Assembly (NCBI RefSeq): GCF_014697475.1
Contig: NZ_JACJRV010000003.1
Coordinates: 62,001 to 126,000 of the forward strand
Length of the DNA stretch: 64,000 nucleotides
Source of the DNA: Nostoc sp. FACHB-152
Lineage (GTDB): Bacteria > Cyanobacteriota > Cyanobacteriia > Cyanobacteriales > Nostocaceae
Direction of reading: 5' to 3'
Below the pieces are notes generated by a model. That model searched no databases. It was not told the DNA's origin and saw only the letters and a program-made list of their open reading frames with translations. Within the stretch, counting starts at the first letter, position 1, and each line of letters begins with the position of its first letter. This document shows positions 37,882 to 46,228 of this stretch, piece after piece. The translations under genes were made by a program, and so were the position numbers.

Positions 37882-38790
37882 CTATAGAAACCTATCCAAC
37901 AGTTCTTCGCGTGATAATTGCAGTAATAAAGGAGTAAATTCTTCTGGGGCTAATGCCAATAAAGGTTGGATAATCCCTGCTAATTCCGTATCTACAGTTC
38001 CAAATCGAAATTGCAACAAATTATTTATAACCTTACGGCGTTCTGCTTGAAGACCTTCTTGAATACCTTCTTGAATACCTTCTTGTTTAGCTTCTGCTAA
38101 TTTTTGCTCGTAAATAGGTGATAAGCGCATAATTAAATCCCTATCCTCTTGGTCTATATTTTGATTTACTTCCAAGGTCGTCTTCAAACTCAATAATAAA
38201 TCAATTGCTTTGGCACGCAAGGGATTATCTTGGGGCAGCGCTTCTAGTTCATCTATGGCTTGTTGCTGAACTCTGCCTTTACCTAAAAGTCTTAGCCACA
38301 GTGTTTCTTCAATACGCGGTAGTTGATGAATTGCAACGATCGCGGTTCTAAAATACTCACCAAAGAAGTGTACACCCACTTCCCAGTTTTCTAGGTCTTG
38401 GCTAGTTCTAAAACCCTCTAATATAGATTCCGAAGCTGTCGGTGATAAAATCCATAATCGCGGTAATTCTGATTCTGCAACTCGGTTGTGATCAACTTTA
38501 GTCTGACGCTTGATTTGGGCAAATATATCAAATAATTTGTTCAGACAACTGCGAATTTCTGTAATTGTAGCCGCGTTTCTAAAGGGTTCAATTAATGCTG
38601 GTGCAGATGCAATTTTTCCTAATAATCCCAATTCTAGTTTATCGCTTGTTGATGGAGATGTAGGTGCGAAATAAACGTCAATTTCTCGGATTTCCGCAGA
38701 AACTTTGCGGCTAGTTTCGATTGTTCCTAATGGTTGTAATAATTCTTGAAGATAATCTTTGGCAAATTGGTCGTAGGGAAACCTGGTCAT
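37882..38790 (-). CDS. Rpn-like PD-(D/E)XK nuclease/transposase-related protein
   Basis: 302 aa. The N-terminal block FAKDYLQELLQPLGTIETSRK followed by EIREIDVYFAP contains the D...(E/D)xxVYF pattern of the Rpn/YhgA-like family, but a strict active site EXK is not obvious. The C-terminal region has the in-frame repeat EGIQEGIQEGLQ and a DUF4351-like end (LLQFRFGT, LSREELLDRFL). Family knowledge: such proteins are abundant in cyanobacteria and linked to recombination. Function here unknown; copies are usually independent of neighbours. Confidence 0.7.
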   Translation of the reverse strand: MTRFPYDQFAKDYLQELLQPLGTIETSRKVSAEIREIDVYFAPTSPSTSDKLELGLLGKIASAPALIEPFRNAATITEIRSCLNKLFDIFAQIKRQTKVDHNRVAESELPRLWILSPTASESILEGFRTSQDLENWEVGVHFFGEYFRTAIVAIHQLPRIEETLWLRLLGKGRVQQQAIDELEALPQDNPLRAKAIDLLLSLKTTLEVNQNIDQEDRDLIMRLSPIYEQKLAEAKQEGIQEGIQEGLQAERRKVINNLLQFRFGTVDTELAGIIQPLLALAPEEFTPLLLQLSREELLDRFL

Positions 38791-38807
38791 TAGCTAACTT
38801 GGACACT

Positions 38808-38930
38808 AGACTTCTTGCAGAAGTCGGGAAAAGGGGAAGGGGAAAGCGGGGAAAGGTTTTGTATTTTCCCCTTCCCCTTTAACCTTTTCCCTTTTCCCAC
38901 CTCTTGCAAAAGCACTTTTGCAAGAGGTCT
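38808..38930. repeat. Composite palindromic element, copy 2
   Basis: Same organisation as 12084-12203: outer palindrome GACTTCTTGCAGAAGTC, purine run/pyrimidine complement (GGGGAAGGGGAAAG; CCCCTTCCCC), then CCTCTTGCAAAAGCACTTTT closing with GCAAGAGG. The ends of the two copies agree closely while the middle differs. Confidence 0.75.
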
Positions 38931-38986
38931 ACTGTACCCATATCTTACATGAAGGCGATCGCCTACGACCTAACGGAGATTGCAGT

Positions 38987-39862
38987 TTACCAGTTACGCC
39001 AACCGCCTTTGTTTGCTACTTCATCCGAACTTTTCAACCCATGAGTTTGCAGTAAAGTTTGATATTCTTGACTACTAGCCCAACGGTCAATTTCTCTGGC
39101 GCGTAGCACTGGGACGGGATGGCTTAATTGGGCTGTGCGAGCTGCTTTTACCATTTCCCCCACTTCTGTCTTACTAATATCATCGTAAGCACGGGCTTGG
39201 GCAACAAAAGCATCAAGGTTAAGTTGCGGTGCGAGGGTTGGTGAACCACCTGCGAGTTTCATCAATACGGACATGACAACTTTGGGATTTTGGGTGGCTA
39301 ACAAAGCGGCGCGATCGCAGGTAAACTCAGCACAGCGTACCCATTCTAAAAGTTGTGTTTGGATGGCTTGAGCAAGCAAATTACCCACATTCGGCACAAT
39401 TGCCGCAGCTAAGATTAATAAGTTTACAGGCGTTAAATAAACGCTGTGGTCGCATTTGAGATGCCCTAACTCATGGGCAATTACCGCCTGAATTTCTTCT
39501 GGTGTCAGAATGTCTATCAAAGATGTGTGCAGCACCACAAAAGGCTGCTTACCCCGCATGGCAAAAGTATAGGCATTGGGAGCCGGATGTTGGCGAACAT
39601 ATAATTGGGGTGGCTCAATATCTAAAACTTTGCAAGCTTCTAGTAATAATTTATGTAAATCTGGCAGTTGATTTTCGCTGACTAAAACACTAGATGCAAT
39701 ATTTTCTACATAAAAAATTTGCTCTGCCATTGGCCCAAGCCAATTTCGCACCATCAAATCAATACCTGGTATTTGTTTGAGAGCTTTAGTAGATTCCAAG
39801 TCTAGGGGATGACGAAAGGAGTCAGCTTTTAAACCAGTTAGTGGGGTTTTAATAAATGACAT
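38987..39862 (-). CDS. M48-family zinc metallopeptidase
   Basis: 291 aa. Zinc motif HELGH in VIAHELGHLKCDHS (first His about residue 129); downstream Glu ligand likely in EFTCDRAAL. It has one weak hydrophobic stretch (VNLLILAAAIVPNVGNLL, about 144-161). Peptidase M48 proteins cleave membrane or damaged proteins, as HtpX does; this member is shorter and without clear N-terminal transmembrane helices. Stands alone. Confidence 0.9.
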   Translation of the reverse strand: MSFIKTPLTGLKADSFRHPLDLESTKALKQIPGIDLMVRNWLGPMAEQIFYVENIASSVLVSENQLPDLHKLLLEACKVLDIEPPQLYVRQHPAPNAYTFAMRGKQPFVVLHTSLIDILTPEEIQAVIAHELGHLKCDHSVYLTPVNLLILAAAIVPNVGNLLAQAIQTQLLEWVRCAEFTCDRAALLATQNPKVVMSVLMKLAGGSPTLAPQLNLDAFVAQARAYDDISKTEVGEMVKAARTAQLSHPVPVLRAREIDRWASSQEYQTLLQTHGLKSSDEVANKGGWRNW

Positions 39863-40226
39863 GATGTAGGCAGCTTGAACACAAAGACTGTAGGAATTAG
39901 GCTGTTAAATTAACAGCCATTCACAGCTAGTATAACGATTAAGTAGGGTAAGCAATCTCCATCTAACTGAGCAGGAATTATGTAACAAGAGTGGGAGGGT
40001 GTAAGAGAAGAAGGGAAAAGGTAAAAGGTGAGCCAGCGCGGTCTTGGGGGTTTCCCCCATGAGCGACTGGCGTTAGCGCAGCGTTAGCGAGCTTGCGAGC
40101 GTCACCCCGAAGGGGTGAAAGGGAAAAGGGTAAAAAACAACCTTTCCCCCTTACCCTTTTCCCCTTTCCCAAGGCGAAGCCTTTCACCTACACCCCTACA
40201 CCCTTATACCCCTTCATCCCTAACTC
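39863..40226. other. Intergenic region made of dispersed repeats
   Basis: 364 bp. At 40010-40030 and 40117-40165 purine and pyrimidine runs (GGGAAAAGGTAAAAGG; CCTTTCCCCCTTACCC) flank a middle block (40030-40105) with GGGGGTTTCCCCC and GTTAGCGCAGCGTTAGCGAG. No gene. The region is a mosaic of hairpin-forming repeats between htpX-like and murA genes. Confidence 0.6.
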
Positions 40227-41540
40227 CTAAGTCGAAATCGTGATTGGCGGAGTATTGCCATTAGAAGCCACCCCTGGTGTTGAGACTTCTTTCACGCGCT
40301 TGATTTTAGCTCCCAATTGTTGCAACTTAAGATCAAGGCGATCGTAGCCGCGATCAAGGTGATGCAATCCTTGAAAGATAGTTTGTCCTTGTGCTGCTAG
40401 TCCAGCTAAGACTAGGGCTGCGGATGCTCGCAAGTCTGTGCCGATGACGGGCGCACCGGATAATGTCGGTACTCCACGGACAAAGGCGGCATTACCTTTG
40501 ACGCGAATATCTGCGCCTAAGCGGTTTAGCTCGGAAGCATGACGCAAGCGATTTTCAAACACAGATTCGTTGATGATGCTGTCACCCTCAGCTAAGGTGA
40601 GCAACGCCATAAACGGTGCTTGCATATCTGTGGGGAAACCAGGATGGGGCATGGTTTCAATATATGTCGCTTTGAGCGTTTCCGCAGGTAGCAGTCGTAA
40701 GCAGTCTGGGGCTTCCTCAATGATTGGTACGCCAATTTCTCGGAGTTTGGCAATCACAGGAATTAAATGGTCTGGTACGACTGGGGATAATAAGATTTCA
40801 GAACGGGTAATCGCACCAGCCACCAAAAAGGTTCCGGTTTCAATGCGATCGGGGATAATGCTGTAGTCAACAGAATGCAATTGAGGGACACCCACAATTG
40901 TAATTATGCTAGTGCCAGCACCTTGAATTTTGGCTCCCATTGCGTTACAGAAATTCGCCAAGTCGGCAACTTCTGGTTCACGGGCGGCATTTTCGATGAT
41001 GGTTTCACCATCAGCGAGAGTTGCAGCCATCATCAACGTTTCCGTTGCTCCTACACTGGGAGTGTCAAGATAAATTTTGGCTCCTTTTAATCTGCCACCA
41101 CCTGGAACAAAAGCATTACAGATGCCATGTTCAATCTGCACTTCGGCTCCCATTGCTTGCAGTCCCCGGACGTGCAAGTCAACTGGTCTTGCACCAATTG
41201 CACAGCCACCAGGTAATGGCATTTGCGCCACACCTAGCCTTGCCAATATGGAACCAATGGCAAAGAAACTTGCTCGTAGTTGAGTGACGAGTTCGTAGGG
41301 AGCTTTGGATGTAGTAATATCGCGGGCATTAATGTCTAAGATGTCACCTTGGTGTGTGACGCTGACACCCAACGCTGATAAAACTTGTCCCATTTTTTCC
41401 ACATCCGCCAACAAGGGAACATTGCGGATGTGACAATCTCCAGAACAAAGCAATGCTCCAGCCATGATTACCAGTGCTGAATTTTTTGCTCCGCTAATTT
41501 TTACATGACCGTGCAAAGGATGCCCACCCAAAATTTGCAA
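40227..41540 (-). CDS. murA: UDP-N-acetylglucosamine 1-carboxyvinyltransferase
   Basis: 437 aa as called from TTG 41540. First committed step of peptidoglycan synthesis: transfers enolpyruvate from PEP to UDP-GlcNAc. The Lys/Asn pair of [18 protein letters not shown] and catalytic Cys in [15 protein letters not shown] (Cys of the fosfomycin target) are present. No Shine-Dalgarno lies before TTG 41540. Twenty codons upstream, in the same open frame, ATT 41598-41600 has GGAGG seven bases before it, so translation may begin there. A tRNA-Leu(CAG) lies upstream on the other strand. Confidence 0.96.
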   Translation of the reverse strand: MQILGGHPLHGHVKISGAKNSALVIMAGALLCSGDCHIRNVPLLADVEKMGQVLSALGVSVTHQGDILDINARDITTSKAPYELVTQLRASFFAIGSILARLGVAQMPLPGGCAIGARPVDLHVRGLQAMGAEVQIEHGICNAFVPGGGRLKGAKIYLDTPSVGATETLMMAATLADGETIIENAAREPEVADLANFCNAMGAKIQGAGTSIITIVGVPQLHSVDYSIIPDRIETGTFLVAGAITRSEILLSPVVPDHLIPVIAKLREIGVPIIEEAPDCLRLLPAETLKATYIETMPHPGFPTDMQAPFMALLTLAEGDSIINESVFENRLRHASELNRLGADIRVKGNAAFVRGVPTLSGAPVIGTDLRASAALVLAGLAAQGQTIFQGLHHLDRGYDRLDLKLQQLGAKIKRVKEVSTPGVASNGNTPPITIST

Positions 41541-41600
41541 GACTGAGGAGTCTGCTTGAGGTGCAAGCTTGGCATCTGGTAAGCTGGTAGAAGAATTAAT

Positions 41601-41951
41601 AAGCCTACCTCCAAAAGTAATACTTAATTTTCAAGGGTTTAAGTTTGGTTTTGATTCTACAGTAAAGATTTAATTTGTCTACATATTGTATAAAGCAATA
41701 TATTATTTGGGCGGGAATCGGGGCTGAAAATAACCATGATTTGACCTGAGGTGTATGAGTAAGGCTCAATACTCCGTAGAAGCTTGGCTATGTTTCTTTG
41801 ATACTTGACATTAAACTGTAGAAAACCCAACCACCTATCATAGTTCCCAATCTTCGATCTGCAATATCTATGACACAGATATTTGTGTATTACTTGACGA
41901 AAATAAATAATTAAGTAACAATTGGAAATTGTCGATATAAAAACGATGCCA
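41601..41951. other. Intergenic region between murA and tRNA-Leu(CAG)
   Basis: About 350 bp. It contains the murA upstream region including the GGAGG motif (41608-41612) and no credible gene. The long minus-strand ORF through here is an artefact that reads the tRNA in antisense. Confidence 0.6.
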
Positions 41952-42033
41952 GCGGAACTGGCGGAATTGGCAGACGCGCTAGATTCAGGTTCTAGTGCCG
42001 CAAGGCTTCCGGGTTCAAGTCCCGGGTTCCGCA
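41952..42033 (+). tRNA. tRNA-Leu(CAG)
   Basis: 82 nt. Acceptor GCGGAAC pairs with GTTCCGC, discriminator A; anticodon stem CTAGA/TCTAG holds loop TTCAGGT with anticodon CAG; long variable arm GTGCCGCAAGGCT and T-arm CCGGGTTCAAGTCCCGG. No encoded CCA. Reads CUG codons. Confidence 0.97.
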
Positions 42034-42039
42034 TTTAAA

Positions 42040-42100
42040 GGTAAAAAGTAAAAGGCAAAAGTACGAATATTTTACTTTTTACTTTTTATTTTTTACTTTT
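42040..42100. repeat. AT-rich inverted repeat after tRNA-Leu(CAG)
   Basis: GGTAAAAAGTAAAAGGCAAA and the pyrimidine-rich TTTTACTTTTTACTTTTT stretch after it can pair; it may terminate the tRNA transcript and is one of the dispersed AAAAGTAAAAG-type repeats. Confidence 0.5.
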
Positions 42101-42110
42101 GCCTGAAATT

Positions 42111-42893
42111 GTGTTAACTAGTTTACAAAATCCTCTAGTCAAGCAAATCCGCAAGCTGCACTCTACTAAGGAGCGTCACAAGCAGGAACTTTTTTTGCTG
42201 GAAGGGACGCATTTATTAGAGGAAGCTTGTGCTGTCAATTATCCGTTAGTAACGGTTTGTTGTACACCACAATGGCAAGCTGCTCATACTTTATTGTGGG
42301 AAGAAGTGTGTAGTAGTTGCGATCGCGTCGAAATTGTCAGTGAGGAAGTTTTAGGTGCGATCGCCACTACAATACAACCAGATGGAGTAGTCGCCACAGC
42401 CAGACGCAGCGAATCTTTAAATCAAGTCCCATTCACTGGTATTGTTTTAGCCTTAGAAACCATCCAAGACCCCGGTAATTTAGGAACAATTATTCGCACG
42501 GCGGCGGCAGCAGGAGCATCGGGATTGTGGTTGAGTGGGGATAGTGTAGATTTAGATAATCCCAAAGTGCTGCGTGCTACGGCTGGACAGTGGTTTCGCT
42601 TAAATATGGCGGTGAGCGAAGATTTATTAACGACAGTCCAACAAAGTCAGCAAGCAGGAATGCAAGTTATAGCAACGTTACCAACAGCGAAATTAACTTA
42701 TTGGGAAATAGACTGGCGCAAACCTAGTTTGATTGTGTTGGGGAATGAAGGTGCGGGTTTATCAGCAGACTTAGCAACAATGGCGGATAAACAAGTCAAA
42801 ATTCCCCTAAGTCCAGGAGTGGAGTCGTTGAATGTGGCGATCGCAGCTGCTTTAATGTTGTATGAAGCTCGGCGACAAATGACGATAGCCTAG
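42111..42893 (+). CDS. TrmH/SpoU-family RNA 2'-O-methyltransferase
   Basis: 260 aa from GTG 42111-42113 (TTG four codons earlier is less likely). N-terminal LTSLQNPLVKQIRKLH, a RNA-binding domain (HKQELFLLEGTHLLEEA), then the SPOUT knot: VLALETIQDPGNLGTIIRTAAAAGASGLWL, VLGNEGAGLS and SLNVAIAAALMLYE. These knotted motifs bind SAM and methylate the 2'-hydroxyl of rRNA or tRNA; the exact site is not decided by sequence. It follows tRNA-Leu(CAG) on the same strand. Confidence 0.88.
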   Translation: MLTSLQNPLVKQIRKLHSTKERHKQELFLLEGTHLLEEACAVNYPLVTVCCTPQWQAAHTLLWEEVCSSCDRVEIVSEEVLGAIATTIQPDGVVATARRSESLNQVPFTGIVLALETIQDPGNLGTIIRTAAAAGASGLWLSGDSVDLDNPKVLRATAGQWFRLNMAVSEDLLTTVQQSQQAGMQVIATLPTAKLTYWEIDWRKPSLIVLGNEGAGLSADLATMADKQVKIPLSPGVESLNVAIAAALMLYEARRQMTIA

Positions 42894-42900
42894 AGAAGCA

Positions 42901-43131
42901 TCACTTTGTCTTTTCTTCTAGATATTGTTCAATATCAGCAACCGCATCCTCAAAAGCCGCTAAATCAATATCTGTCAACTGATTAAATAATTCGTCGTCA
43001 TTTATCTCCTCAGTCTGTGTTTCTTCATCCTCAGTCAGACTGTCGTTTAAAATATTTTCCAATTGGTCGAGAGAGTGCTGAAATTCTTGGTTAGCGGCAC
43101 TACGCTGTTGATGCTGATTTTGCTCCATCAT
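42901..43131 (-). CDS. Small acidic protein, unknown function
   Basis: 76 aa, Gln- and Glu-rich, with no signal, membrane segment or family match. It may be helical (about residues 10-75; FQHSLDQLENILNDSLTEDEE, then AAFEDAVADIEQYLEEK). It starts at ATG 43131 (double Met) and converges with the methyltransferase gene (7 bp between stops). A small regulatory or binding protein is possible. Confidence 0.5.
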   Translation of the reverse strand: MMEQNQHQQRSAANQEFQHSLDQLENILNDSLTEDEETQTEEINDDELFNQLTDIDLAAFEDAVADIEQYLEEKTK

Positions 43132-43455
43132 ACTGACTAAAAATATTGATTTACTAACTTAGTTTTAAATTGCTGTTCCTACAAACTTCTATTTTGCATA
43201 TCTAAAAGCCTCATGGCTATGTGCTGTATCAACTTTACACACTCAATGGCTGAACAGCAAAATTACAGCAGGGAACAGAGTTGAAAGTATTTTAATATCT
43301 TACTTTTTTAGGAAAATTTGTACCTCATTCTCCTACAATCTGCTGTATTAAAACCCTTACACCCAATCTCAACAACTAAACTTGCATCTTCACGGGTGGT
43401 TGTGAATAATACAAAGGAAAGCTTTGCGCTTCAATCCTTATAATTACAGCTAACT
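43132..43455. other. Intergenic region, no gene seen
   Basis: 324 bp between divergent genes; probably both promoters. No repeat or hairpin stands out. Confidence 0.5.
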
Positions 43456-44625
43456 ATGACTACCGTAATCTTTGTACATGGCACAGGGATAAGAAAACGG
43501 GAATACGAGGAAAATTTTAAGATTATTGAGCAAAAAATCCATGCCCAAAGACCTGATATTAAAGTTGCACCATGTCTTTGGGGTGATGTGTGTGGGACAA
43601 AGTTAAATGCTAAGGGTGCATCTGTGCCTTTGTATGATGCAACACTGGCTTTAACTGAGGCAGAAACAGAAGACCCAGATATTTTACTGTGGGGGGAGTT
43701 ATACCGCGACCCTTTGTATGAGTTGCGCTTGCTGTCGTTGAAATCGATTGAGGAAGGTAGCGTAAATCCTTTTGGGGAACAACCCGCAGATATTTTACAG
43801 GCGCGGGTGGAGAATTTTACGCCTACGGCTGAATTGGAAGCGGAATTATCCAAAGCGGGAATTGCTGGGGTGTTTGATGAAGCGCGAGAGGCGGTTATTC
43901 ACTCTCAGCCGTATGAGGAAATTTTGCCGAGAGTTACCGAGTCTGATTTAAATGGGTATTTGGCTGCTGTGGCTAGGGCAATTGTCGCGCAAGCAATGTT
44001 TATTTGTGAACAACAAGAAAGATTTCCAACCATACTCACGGATGCTCAATTGCGCGATAGAGTTGTGGAATTGCTGATTTTGGCTTTAGCTGAGGCGGAG
44101 TTAGGTTTGGGTGGTTGGTTATTCAAACCATTGGCGCACCTGGGAACAAATTATGTTAAGGGAAAACGCGGTGCTATCACTGATAAATTTTCGCCTTTCC
44201 CTTGCGATATTGTGCTTTATCAGGCGCGAGGGGAGAAAATTCGGGCTTTTATTCAGGAACAAATTGAACAGGTAGAACCGCCAGTGGTTTTAATTGCTCA
44301 TAGTTTAGGGGGTATTGCTTGTGTAGATTTGTTAGTACAGCAACAAATATCTCAGGTGGAATTATTAGTTACTGTTGGTTCTCAAGCACCATTTTTATAT
44401 GAGCTTAATGCCCTGTACAGTCTAGAATATGGTCAACCTCTGCCAGAACATTTCCCCCAATGGTTGAATATTTATGATTTGTGGGATTTTTTGAGCTATG
44501 TGGGTAGTAGAATTTTTCCTAAAGTACAGGATGTAGAGGTAGATAGTAAACAGCCATTCCCCCGTTCTCATGGTGCTTATTGGACTAATGCGAAAACTTG
44601 GGAGGCGATTTTTGCGAGGTTGTGA
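43456..44625 (+). CDS. Lipase-like alpha/beta hydrolase linked to a STAND locus
   Basis: 389 aa. VIFVHGTGIRKREYEENF at the N-terminus and the nucleophile elbow LIAHSLGG (Ser283) define an alpha/beta hydrolase with a long lid (about residues 90-230) in the middle. A likely catalytic His lies in PRSHGAYWTN (about 376). No signal peptide, so it is cytosolic; an acyl ester or phospholipid substrate is possible. It is followed on the same strand by a caspase-NB-ARC gene (155 bp gap), which suggests an effector module of a STAND immune or cell-death system; this is inference from context. Confidence 0.75.
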   Translation: MTTVIFVHGTGIRKREYEENFKIIEQKIHAQRPDIKVAPCLWGDVCGTKLNAKGASVPLYDATLALTEAETEDPDILLWGELYRDPLYELRLLSLKSIEEGSVNPFGEQPADILQARVENFTPTAELEAELSKAGIAGVFDEAREAVIHSQPYEEILPRVTESDLNGYLAAVARAIVAQAMFICEQQERFPTILTDAQLRDRVVELLILALAEAELGLGGWLFKPLAHLGTNYVKGKRGAITDKFSPFPCDIVLYQARGEKIRAFIQEQIEQVEPPVVLIAHSLGGIACVDLLVQQQISQVELLVTVGSQAPFLYELNALYSLEYGQPLPEHFPQWLNIYDLWDFLSYVGSRIFPKVQDVEVDSKQPFPRSHGAYWTNAKTWEAIFARL

Positions 44626-44639
44626 TGATGTCCGAATGT

Positions 44640-44745
44640 TTACGGGAAAGAAAAAACCCCTCTCCAAACCTCTCCCCGAAGCGGAGAGAGGCTTTAACAT
44701 TTCCCCCTTCCCTACTAGGGAAGGGGGTTAGGGGGTTAGGTCAAT
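44640..44745. repeat. Dispersed CCCCTCTCC/GGAGAGAGG repeat
   Basis: ACCCCTCTCCAAACCTCTCC with the later CGGAGAGAGG, then CCCCCTTCCCTACTAGGGAA. Two hairpins, similar to the block at 48150-48240 downstream of ispH. It fills the gap between the hydrolase and the caspase gene. Confidence 0.6.
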
Positions 44746-44779
44746 GATTTATCCACATAACCAGAGAAACTAAGTCATC

Positions 44780-46228
44780 ATGCAGTTGAGGGCTGAACCG
44801 AAACGCACTTATGGGCTGGTTGTGGGTATCGAAAGATATCACGAAGCTGGCTGGAATGTACCGGGAGGGGGACAAGCTGAGGATGCGCTGAGGTTTGCGC
44901 GGTGGTTGCGTGCGTGTGGTGTACCCAAGGAAAATATTCGGTTGTGTTTGTCGTCGTTGGCTGAAAATGAACACTTGGTTGGGGAATGCGTGTTAACAGT
45001 AGAGTCGGCGACGGAACAAAATCTCTACGATATTGTGACTAACTTTTTGTCTCTACAGTCTGGTGATTTACTTTACATTTTTTGGGCTGGACATGGTTTG
45101 ATTTCTGCGGAACGAGAACGCAGGTTGATTTGTGCTGATGCGACGAAGCAAAGTTGGCTAAATCTAGATTTAAATTCGTTGCTGCTGTTATTGGGTTCAG
45201 ATAGGTTTGGCATTCGTCATCATGTTTGTATTATTGATGCTTGTGCTAATTATTTCTTAGAAACTCAGGGAAGACCGACTAATTTAGGTGGAAGAATATT
45301 TTCGAGTGGGAAGCCGAGAACAGATAGTCAACAGTTTGTGTTACTGGCGACGCGGGAAGGAGAAACAGCTAAGGTAAATGCGGCAGAGAAAACGGGATAT
45401 TTTTCGCAAGCGGTACATGAAGCTTTAGCACAAGTGACTGAAAGCTTTCCGCCGGATATGGTGGCTGTTGCGGAACAAGTTAAGCAGCGTTTTCAAAGTT
45501 TAGATAAAAGACAACTACCAACTTATTTTTATTACCGCAGTTGGGATGGAGATCAAGAGAAATATCATTACAATCCTTTTGATATTCGCCACAATATTCA
45601 ACAGAGTAATGCGATTAAGTTTGTCGGTAGAGATGAGAAGTTAGCCCAACTACATCAGCTATTAAAGGAAAATGATGTAGTTGTAATTAGCGATGTCACT
45701 GGGCTAGGTGGGGTAGGTAAAACTGAGTTGGCTATTCAATACTCATGGCAGTATTTAGAAGATTATCCTGGCGGGTGTTGCTGGTTGAATCCCCAAGGGA
45801 CTGAATTAGGAACACAGTTAGTAGAGTTTGGTATGGTAAATTTTCCTAACTTTTATCCGCCCCAGGAATTAAGTATGAATGGTAAGGTTGGTTATTGCTG
45901 GCGGAATTGGCAAGCAGGCAAGGTTTTATTAGTGTTTGATGATGTGAAAGACTGGAAGCAAATTAAAGATTATCTGCCAGCTAAAGGTTCGCGGTTTAAA
46001 GTGTTAATTACGACTCGTCAAAATACAGGCTTGACATATCCTTCGCTGCCGTTGGGTGAATTGTCAGCAGATGCCGCCTTAGAATTATTAACACAGCTAT
46101 TGGGACGCGACAGAGTTGAAGGAGAATTAGAATTTGCCCAAAAACTTTGCCAGTTTGTGGGTTATATCCCAATTGGATTGTACCAAGTGGCAGCATACAG
46201 CCGAGAACCAGGGAGAGTGTTATGTTAA
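44780..46228 (+). CDS. Caspase-like peptidase (C14) fused to NB-ARC ATPase, truncated by frame break
   Basis: 482 aa. N-terminal caspase-like domain (about 10-240): catalytic His105 in FWAGHGLI and Cys155 in IIDACANY, with a preceding short beta block (TYGLVVGIERY). Then an NB-ARC domain (about 280-475): P-loop GLGGVGKTELA (Lys314), Walker B VLLVFDDV, sensor KVLITTRQ. It breaks after the GLPL-like motif GYIPIGLYQVAAYSRE, where an NB-ARC protein would normally continue; the stop TAA (46226-46228) overlaps the ATG of the following TPR gene. Family knowledge: caspase-NB-ARC-TPR proteins are typical of multicellular cyanobacteria. Together they look like one gene split by a -1 frame change, or coupled products. 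Confidence 0.8.
   Translation: MQLRAEPKRTYGLVVGIERYHEAGWNVPGGGQAEDALRFARWLRACGVPKENIRLCLSSLAENEHLVGECVLTVESATEQNLYDIVTNFLSLQSGDLLYIFWAGHGLISAERERRLICADATKQSWLNLDLNSLLLLLGSDRFGIRHHVCIIDACANYFLETQGRPTNLGGRIFSSGKPRTDSQQFVLLATREGETAKVNAAEKTGYFSQAVHEALAQVTESFPPDMVAVAEQVKQRFQSLDKRQLPTYFYYRSWDGDQEKYHYNPFDIRHNIQQSNAIKFVGRDEKLAQLHQLLKENDVVVISDVTGLGGVGKTELAIQYSWQYLEDYPGGCCWLNPQGTELGTQLVEFGMVNFPNFYPPQELSMNGKVGYCWRNWQAGKVLLVFDDVKDWKQIKDYLPAKGSRFKVLITTRQNTGLTYPSLPLGELSADAALELLTQLLGRDRVEGELEFAQKLCQFVGYIPIGLYQVAAYSREPGRVLC

Noticed and set aside
39978-40187. Small ORF before murA
   Set aside because: It reads through dispersed repeats (GGGTTTCCCCC, GTTAGCGCAG) and has no coding character.
41657-42034. Minus-strand ORF of 125 codons across the tRNA
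   Set aside because: It is the antisense of tRNA-Leu(CAG); the peptide begins with the well-known false RNPGLEPGSLA sequence.
46147-46221. Upstream extension of the TPR reading frame
   Set aside because: This stretch is read in the NB-ARC frame; the -1 frame peptide (MPVCGLYPNWIV...) has no family resemblance, and ATG 46222 has a better ribosome-binding site.
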